From: JBGPLJ01 sp035644395
GTDB lineage: Bacteria > Pseudomonadota > Gammaproteobacteria > Steroidobacterales > Steroidobacteraceae
Reading direction: 5' to 3'
DNA length: 64,000 bases
Assembly: GCA_035644395.1 (NCBI GenBank)
Contig: DASQOR010000008.1
Span: forward strand, 1-64,000
Every line of letters begins with the position of its first letter. The stretch's first letter is position 1. Under the pieces are notes generated by a model. The model was not told the origin of the DNA. It was given only the letters and a program-made list of their open reading frames with translations, and did not search any database. A program made the position numbers and the translations under genes. Shown here one piece after another: positions 58,801-64,000 of the stretch.

Positions 58801-60117
58801 GTGCGAATCATGAATTCCGCCTGGTCTTATGTCATCGCGCGGCTCGTCGTCGTGCTCGCGCTCGCGCTTTTCTGCGGCTGGATCTTCGGCGGCACCGAGT
58901 GGTGGCTCGTCGGCGTCTTCGGCAGCTACCTCGCCTACCAGCTCGTCAATCTCTACCGGCTGAACCGCTGGCTTGCGCGCCGGGGCGAATTCGATCCGCC
59001 CAATGTCGGCGGCGTCTGGGGCGACACCATCGCCCAGATCGTGCGTCTCGACCGCCGCAAGCGCTATCACAAGCAGCGCTTCATCCGCGTGTTCCGGGAG
59101 CTGCGACGCTCGGCGGCGGCGATGCCCGACGGCGTCGTGATGTTGACGCCGGACCGCGAGATCCAGTGGTTCAATCGCCGTGCGCGCCAGCTCCTCGATC
59201 TGAAGCCGAAGCACGACATCGGACTCAGGATCGACAACCTGATCCGCGCGCCGGAATTCGTCCGCTACCTCGATACCGGCGATTTCGCCTCGCCCGTCGT
59301 CGTGTCGGTTCACCCGAACGGCGGTGCGATCCTCGCGCTCCACCTCATTCCGTACGGCGAGGGCGGTCAGATCCTGTTCGCGCGCGACATCACCCGCCAG
59401 ACGCAGATCGAAGCGATGCGCAAGGACTTCGTTGCCAACGCGTCGCACGAATTGCGCACGCCGCTCACGGTCATCATGGGTTACCTCGAGACGCTCGCGG
59501 ATGATTCCGCGCTCGAGGCCGGCTGGCGGCCGCCGCTCGCCGAGATGCGGCGGCAAGCGGAACGCATGAATGCGATCCTCCGGGACCTGCTGGAATTGTC
59601 GCGGCTCGAAGCGGCTGGCGCCACCGCCGGTGACGAACCGGTCGACGTCGGCGGGCTGCTGGCTCTCCTGCGCAAGGATGCGATGGCCGCGGGACCGAGG
59701 AGCCGCGAAATCAACCTGAGCCTCGAGTCGCAGGCACAAGTACGAGGAACGGAGGCGGAGCTCGAATCGGCGTTTTCGAATCTCATCCAGAATGCGGTGC
59801 GCTATACGCCCGAGGATGGACGCATCGACATCCGCTGGTGGTCGGACGAGCGCGGTGGCCACGTGTCGGTAAGCGATACCGGTATCGGTATTGCCCCCGA
59901 ACACATTCCGCGAATTACGGAGCGGTTCTACCGGGTCGACGCCGGGCGCTCGCGGGCGACTGGCGGTTCGGGCCTGGGACTCTCGATCGTCAAGCACGCC
60001 CTGCAGCGGCACGACGCGGAGCTCGAAGTCGTGAGCGAAGAGGGGCAGGGGAGCACGTTCACCTGCCATTTTCCCGCGAGCCGAGTGATCGCCGAAGCGC
60101 GCCGTGCCGTGAGCTAA
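58801..60117 (+). CDS. phoR: Phosphate regulon sensor kinase PhoR
   Basis: This 438-residue membrane kinase (GTG 58801; ATG 58810 equally likely) has two N-terminal membrane segments (about 12-30 and 34-50), a basic linker, a PAS domain (about 95-200), HisKA with H216 in ANASHELRTPL and an ATPase domain (NLIQNAVRYT, DTGIGIA, GGSGLGLSI). It phosphorylates PhoB when phosphate is low, and PhoU controls the switch. Gene order and spacing (33 bp after phoB) are standard. There is no pstSCAB in the window. Confidence 0.94.
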   Translation: MRIMNSAWSYVIARLVVVLALALFCGWIFGGTEWWLVGVFGSYLAYQLVNLYRLNRWLARRGEFDPPNVGGVWGDTIAQIVRLDRRKRYHKQRFIRVFRELRRSAAAMPDGVVMLTPDREIQWFNRRARQLLDLKPKHDIGLRIDNLIRAPEFVRYLDTGDFASPVVVSVHPNGGAILALHLIPYGEGGQILFARDITRQTQIEAMRKDFVANASHELRTPLTVIMGYLETLADDSALEAGWRPPLAEMRRQAERMNAILRDLLELSRLEAAGATAGDEPVDVGGLLALLRKDAMAAGPRSREINLSLESQAQVRGTEAELESAFSNLIQNAVRYTPEDGRIDIRWWSDERGGHVSVSDTGIGIAPEHIPRITERFYRVDAGRSRATGGSGLGLSIVKHALQRHDAELEVVSEEGQGSTFTCHFPASRVIAEARRAVS

Positions 60118-60156
60118 GCTGCGGCGAACGATTTCCCTGTGCTAGATTGAACCACC

Positions 60157-60879
60157 ATGGAAACCTCGGACCTTTCGCACCACATTTCACGCCGCTTCAA
60201 TGAGGACCTCGAGAGCGTTCGCGCCAAGGTGCTCGCCATGGGCGGTTTCGTGCAGGACCAGATGCAGAAAGCCGTCACGGCGCTCGTGGACGGCAACAGC
60301 GCCCTCGGCCAGGAAGTCGTGGTCGATGACCAGAAGGTCAACGAAATGGAGATCGCCATCGACGAGGAATGCAGCCGCATCCTCGCGACGCGCGCGCCGA
60401 CGGCCGGCGACCTCCGGGTGATCGTGACGATCATCAAGACCATCACCGACCTCGAACGCATCGGCGATGAGAGCGAGAAGATCGGGTACATCGCCTCGCG
60501 CCTCGCCGCCATGGAGCGCCCGGCGGACAGCTACCGCGAAGTGAAGCACCTCGGCCGGCAGGTCGCCCGCATGGTGCATGACGCCCTCGATGCGTTCGCG
60601 CGCATGGACCCCCAGGCGGCGCTGCGGGTAGCCCGCGAAGACCAGACGATCGACGAGGAATACGAGTCGATCCAGCGCCAGTGCATCACCTTCATGATGG
60701 AAGACCCGCGGCAGATTCGCCGGGCGCTCGACGTCATGTGGGTGGTGCGTGCGCTCGAACGCATCGGCGACCACGCGAAGAACCTTTGCGAATACGTGAT
60801 CTACATGGTGCACGGCAAGGACGTGCGCCACACCGAGCTCGACGACATCGAACGCGACCTCGCCGCCCGCCAACGCTAG
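60157..60879 (+). CDS. phoU: Phosphate-specific transport system accessory protein PhoU
   Basis: This 240-residue all-helical protein has two PhoU repeats with the metal-cluster motifs DLERIGDESEKIG (about residues 90-102) and ALERIGDHAKNLCEY (about 198-212). PhoU links PstSCAB to PhoR and damps the Pho response in high phosphate. It follows phoR by 39 bp. Here it is separated from the pst genes, which must lie elsewhere. Length is normal. Confidence 0.95.
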   Translation: METSDLSHHISRRFNEDLESVRAKVLAMGGFVQDQMQKAVTALVDGNSALGQEVVVDDQKVNEMEIAIDEECSRILATRAPTAGDLRVIVTIIKTITDLERIGDESEKIGYIASRLAAMERPADSYREVKHLGRQVARMVHDALDAFARMDPQAALRVAREDQTIDEEYESIQRQCITFMMEDPRQIRRALDVMWVVRALERIGDHAKNLCEYVIYMVHGKDVRHTELDDIERDLAARQR

Positions 60880-60898
60880 GCCCGCTGCCCGAAACCCC

Positions 60899-61387
60899 AT
60901 GGCGAAGAGAGTCGCGAATCTCCTCGGATTTGCCGCGTGCGCCGCGCTCATGGCGTACGCGCTCTATGCCGAGCACGGGCTCAATCTCGACCCCTGCCCG
61001 CTCTGCATTTTCCAGCGCCTCGCGGTCATGGCTCTCGGCCTCGTGTTTCTAATCGCAGCCCTGCACGATGCCGGTCGGATCGGCAGCCGCATCTACGCGA
61101 CGCTCCTCGTGCTCACGGCGGCAGCCGGCGTCGCCGTAGCCTGGCGACACCTCTGGATTCAGAGCCTGCCGGCGGACAAGGTGCCGGCCTGCGGAGCGCC
61201 GCTCGAGCAGCTCATTCAGGTGCTGCCGCTCAGGAACGTGATCGAGACCGTGCTGCGCGGTGACGGCGAGTGCGCCAAGATCAACTGGACTTTCCTCGGC
61301 CTCGCGATGCCGGCCTGGGTCCTGATCGCGTGCGCGGCACTCGCGGCCTGGGGACTCTTTTTCAATCTGCGGGCTGCCCGCCGATAG
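60899..61387 (+). CDS. dsbB: Disulfide bond formation protein DsbB
   Basis: This 162-residue inner-membrane protein has four hydrophobic helices and both redox pairs: C33-P-L-C36 (first periplasmic loop, LDPCPLCIFQR) and two Cys in the second loop (VPACGAP and GDGECAK). It re-oxidises DsbA and hands electrons to ubiquinone. Standard length. The DsbA-like protein in the window (8047) is a possible partner but a classical dsbA is not seen. An AT-rich gap of 120 bp follows. Confidence 0.93.
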   Translation: MAKRVANLLGFAACAALMAYALYAEHGLNLDPCPLCIFQRLAVMALGLVFLIAALHDAGRIGSRIYATLLVLTAAAGVAVAWRHLWIQSLPADKVPACGAPLEQLIQVLPLRNVIETVLRGDGECAKINWTFLGLAMPAWVLIACAALAAWGLFFNLRAARR

Positions 61388-61507
61388 GCAAAGTTCTTAT
61401 CAAGAAAGTGCGCTAGCGGTCGGAAAAATAACAACAAAACTCTCCCTTATTTTCAACAAACCGTCATACGGACCGGCGATGCTGGCGGCGTGCCAACGGA
61501 GCAATCC

Positions 61508-62320
61508 ATGCCGGCCACTCGCACCGAACCACTCGTGCACCTGCGGTCCGTCTTCATTTCCGACGTGCATCTCGGTTTTCGCGGTTGCGCCGCGCAACCG
61601 CTGCTCGAATTCCTTTCGCGGGCGCGGATCGATCAGCTGTTCCTGCTCGGGGACATCGTCGACCTGTCCAGCATGCGCCGCTCGGTCTACTGGCCGCGTG
61701 AACACAACGAGGTTCTGAGCACGATCTTCCGGCTGGCCAGCGGCGGCACCAGGGTCGTCTACGTGCCCGGCAATCACGACGAGGAACTGCGCGCCTACGT
61801 CGGTGCGACCTTCAACGGCGTCGAGATCGTGCGCGACATGATCTATACCGCCGCGGATGGGCGCCGCTTGTGGCTCGTGCACGGCGATGAGTTCGACAGC
61901 GTCGTGAAGTGCAGCCCGTGGCTCGCCTGGTTCGGCAATCTACTCTATGAGTGGCTGCTCGCCGCAAACCCCGCAGTCAACGGCGTGCGGCGCCTCCTCG
62001 GCTTGAAACCTGCGTCGCTCGCCGCCTTCCTCAAGTCCCGGGTGCGATCGGCGATGGCCTATATCGAAAGCTTCGAGCACGCCGTCGCACACGAGGCCCG
62101 CCGTCGCGGCGTCGATGGCGTCGTCTGCGGCCACATCCACCGTCCGATGATGCGTGATGTCGACGGCATCCTGTATTGCAACGACGGCGACTGGGTCGAA
62201 AGCTGCTCGATGCTGGTCGAGGATTTTCGCGGCGCGCTGCGCATCCTCGAATGGCCGCACGGCAGCGAACCGGCGCGGGCCGCGGCCATGGATGACACGC
62301 GTCTCATCGATGTGGCTTGA
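61508..62320 (+). CDS. UDP-2,3-diacylglucosamine diphosphatase-like metallophosphoesterase
   Basis: From ATG 61508 the 270-residue calcineurin-like phosphoesterase shows the metal motifs FISDVHLG, LLGDIVD, GNHDEEL, VHGDEFD and VCGHIHRP. This pattern, with an insert of about 60 residues, matches the LpxH-like group that hydrolyses UDP-2,3-diacylglucosamine in lipid A synthesis. It is somewhat longer than Escherichia coli LpxH (240), so a paralog with another diphosphate substrate is possible. The GTG start at 61490 is an alternative. Confidence 0.82.
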   Translation: MPATRTEPLVHLRSVFISDVHLGFRGCAAQPLLEFLSRARIDQLFLLGDIVDLSSMRRSVYWPREHNEVLSTIFRLASGGTRVVYVPGNHDEELRAYVGATFNGVEIVRDMIYTAADGRRLWLVHGDEFDSVVKCSPWLAWFGNLLYEWLLAANPAVNGVRRLLGLKPASLAAFLKSRVRSAMAYIESFEHAVAHEARRRGVDGVVCGHIHRPMMRDVDGILYCNDGDWVESCSMLVEDFRGALRILEWPHGSEPARAAAMDDTRLIDVA

Positions 62321-62437
62321 GCGGGCGGCCGCGTATGGGCCCGCGGTGGCTGGATTCGCGTCGTTCAGCTGCCGTTAGGTTTCACGTCGGGGATAGCCAC
62401 TCTTATATATAGGCGTGCTCGTCCGGGGGGCGGTTGG

Positions 62438-63568
62438 CTAACCACCCAGGAGCGTTTCGAGCACCTGCCGATGGACTTGTCGTGCAAGCTCGATGTCGCT
62501 CACCCGGCAGTGCTCATTCACCTTGTGAATCGAAGCATTGACGAGGCCAAACTCGACGACCTGCGCTCCGGTCGGCGCTATGAAGCGGCCGTCGGAAGTC
62601 CCGCCGCCCGTCGTGTGCCGCGGGCGCAGCCCCGTGACTCTTTCGACGGACGCGCTCACCGCGTGCGTCAGCTTTCCAGGCGCCGTGTAGAACGGCAGGC
62701 CCGAGACGAACCATTCGAGTGAATACTTCACCTGGTGCCGGGTCAGGATGCCTTCGACCGTCCGCCTGAGTTCCTCCAGCGTCTGTGCTGGGGACCATCG
62801 CAGATTGAAGCGCGCCTTGAGTTCCCCGGGAATGACGTTAGGCGCGCCGGTGCCGGCCGAGATGTTCGACACCTGGAAAGACGTCGGCTGAAAGTGCTCG
62901 TCGCCCTTGTCCCACACGCGCGTCGCGAGCTCCGCAAGCGCTGGCGCGAGCGCATGCACGGGATTGTCCGCGAGCTGCGGATAGGCAACGTGGCCCTGCA
63001 CGCCGTGCACCGTCAGCCGTCCGGACAAAGACCCGCGGCGGCCCACCTTGATGGTGTCGCCGCAGCGCTCCTCACTCGACGGTTCGCCAACGACGCACCA
63101 GTCGATTTTTTCACCGCGCGCCTCGAGCGCCTCGACGACGCGCCGCGTGCCGTCGACGGACGGCCCTTCTTCGTCGCTCGTGATGAGAAACGCGATCGAT
63201 CCGAGATGATCAGGCCGGGAGGCGACGAAGTCCTCGGCCGCGAGGACCATGGCGGCGAGGCCGCTTTTCATGTCGGCGGCGCCGCGCCCGTACAGCAGCC
63301 CATCGACGACCGACGGCGTGAAGGGGTCGCCGCGCCACTCTTCCAGCGGTCCCGTCGGGACGACGTCCGTGTGACCGGCGAAGCAGAACACCGGGCCTGC
63401 GGTGCCGCGACGCGCCCAGAGGTTTGCCACAGGGCCGAACGGCATGGCTTCGATCCGAAATCCGCTGGCGGCGAGGCGCGCCGCGAGCACTTCCTGGCAG
63501 CCGCCATCGGCGGGGCTGACGGAGGGTCGCGCGATCAGGGTCTTGGTGAGCTCGACGGCTTCTGTCAT
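62438..63568 (-). CDS. dapE: Succinyl-diaminopimelate desuccinylase
   Basis: This 376-residue M20 zinc hydrolase converts N-succinyl-LL-diaminopimelate to LL-diaminopimelate and succinate in lysine and peptidoglycan synthesis. Metal ligands and catalytic residues are visible: H66 and D68 (FAGHTDVV), GRGAADMKSG, the general base in TSDEEGP, VGEPSS and the late NASIHKVNEHC. Length is typical. It is convergent with the phosphoesterase, with a 117-bp gap holding no gene. Start ATG 63568. Confidence 0.95.
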   Translation of the reverse strand: MTEAVELTKTLIARPSVSPADGGCQEVLAARLAASGFRIEAMPFGPVANLWARRGTAGPVFCFAGHTDVVPTGPLEEWRGDPFTPSVVDGLLYGRGAADMKSGLAAMVLAAEDFVASRPDHLGSIAFLITSDEEGPSVDGTRRVVEALEARGEKIDWCVVGEPSSEERCGDTIKVGRRGSLSGRLTVHGVQGHVAYPQLADNPVHALAPALAELATRVWDKGDEHFQPTSFQVSNISAGTGAPNVIPGELKARFNLRWSPAQTLEELRRTVEGILTRHQVKYSLEWFVSGLPFYTAPGKLTHAVSASVERVTGLRPRHTTGGGTSDGRFIAPTGAQVVEFGLVNASIHKVNEHCRVSDIELARQVHRQVLETLLGG

Positions 63569-63737
63569 CTCGCGCGCTTTATAGATGGATCAAGGCGTTG
63601 CGGCAAGTCGCCGCCGTCGTGTGCAACGTATGTGTAACAAAGCGTCCGTATCGTAACGCGCACTTTAACCGGCGTGTGACGAATGTATGTCAATCGTTGA
63701 ACACGCTTCCTTTGAATCCAAGCACGGGAGAAGCAGC

Positions 63738-64000
63738 GTGAAACAGGCAGTCCTTGCCGCCGCCCTGGCGGCGGCAGTCTCATTCTCGACCGCGGCGAGC
63801 GCGGCGGCACCCAAGGCGGCGTCGCTCGATGACGTTCTGGCGCGCCTGTCGGCGCTTGAACAAAGGGTGGGCGAGGTCGAGGCACGCAATGCGGTGCTCG
63901 AGAAGGAAAACGCCGAGCTCAAGTCCCACGACGAGCGCGTGGACGCCACCCAGGACTACCTCAAGGCGCAGACGAAAGACCTGCGCCAGCAGGCGGCAAC
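63738..64000 (+). CDS. Start of an exported coiled-coil protein, probably a porin; 3' end outside window
   Basis: GTG 63738, with GGGAGAAGC just upstream, begins a signal peptide (VKQAVLAAALAAAVSFSTAASA) followed by a coiled coil (LDDVLARLSALEQRVGEVEARN and further heptads to the window edge). This opening is typical of phosphate-selective-porin-like (OprP/OprO) and similar outer-membrane porins whose barrel follows. Only about 88 residues are visible, so other coiled-coil secreted proteins fit as well. The upstream 160 bp contain no gene; GTGTGACGAATGTATGTCA (63674-63692) weakly resembles a Pho box. Confidence 0.6.
   Translation, partial: MKQAVLAAALAAAVSFSTAASAAAPKAASLDDVLARLSALEQRVGEVEARNAVLEKENAELKSHDERVDATQDYLKAQTKDLRQQAA

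Overview
The window is GC-rich and densely coded, and looks like the chromosome of a free-living Gram-negative gammaproteobacterium. Supporting this are the conserved glrK-qseG-glrR order, typA, srkA, dusA, dsbB, a PhoB/PhoR/PhoU set, an LpxH-like lipid A hydrolase, a class II-type PHA synthase with its depolymerase, and many outer-membrane and lipoprotein genes. An affiliation near Steroidobacterales, Nevskiales or Xanthomonadales is a guess from gene content only. I see no rRNA, tRNA or CRISPR array.

Layout. 0-5 kb: end of a secreted LamG/Ig protein, a polysaccharide pyruvyl transferase and a Wzx-like flippase (exopolysaccharide export). 5-9 kb: a secreted lysyl oxidase with Cys-rich and repeat modules, a small periplasmic protein and a DsbA-like thioredoxin. 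9-14.5 kb, minus strand: galE, glrK, qseG-like, glrR and an FAD oxidoreductase. 14.6-24 kb, plus strand: srkA, a lipoprotein, typA, a multi-PAS GGDEF/EAL protein, an N-formylglutamate amidohydrolase-like protein and a GCS2 carboxylate-amine ligase. 24-28.3 kb, minus strand: a MASE1 histidine kinase, a FixJ-type regulator, a lone receiver and a DUF4136 lipoprotein. 28.6-32.2 kb: a protein ending in an LPVTG-like anchor, a lipoprotein, a low-coding stretch and a decayed patatin/BamA-type gene. 32.2-36.2 kb: tandem DUF3857/transglutaminase-like proteins, one with a lost active site.

36.25-39.1 kb is a small island inserted in the 5' end of dusA. It has 30-bp direct repeats, a truncated frameshifted dusA-type integrase, an AbiE-type toxin/antitoxin pair behind a 42-bp imperfect palindrome, and one unknown gene. 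After it come dusA, a class III cyclase fused to an FHA domain, pckG, and the PHA genes (phasin, phaZ, phaC).

46.2-55.4 kb is the most distinctive block: four secreted proteins in a row. Three share an N-terminal module, and the block ends in a 1,993-residue protein with DUF11-like, SdrB-like and OmpA-like domains and a probable C-terminal beta-barrel. Its upstream region carries a perfect CRP-type site exactly 41.5 bp from the start predicted by a -10 box, so it looks cAMP-controlled. 55.4-64 kb is housekeeping: yoaA, tsaB, phoB-phoR-phoU behind a Pho box, dsbB, an LpxH-like hydrolase, dapE, and the start of a coiled-coil secreted (porin-like) protein cut by the window end.
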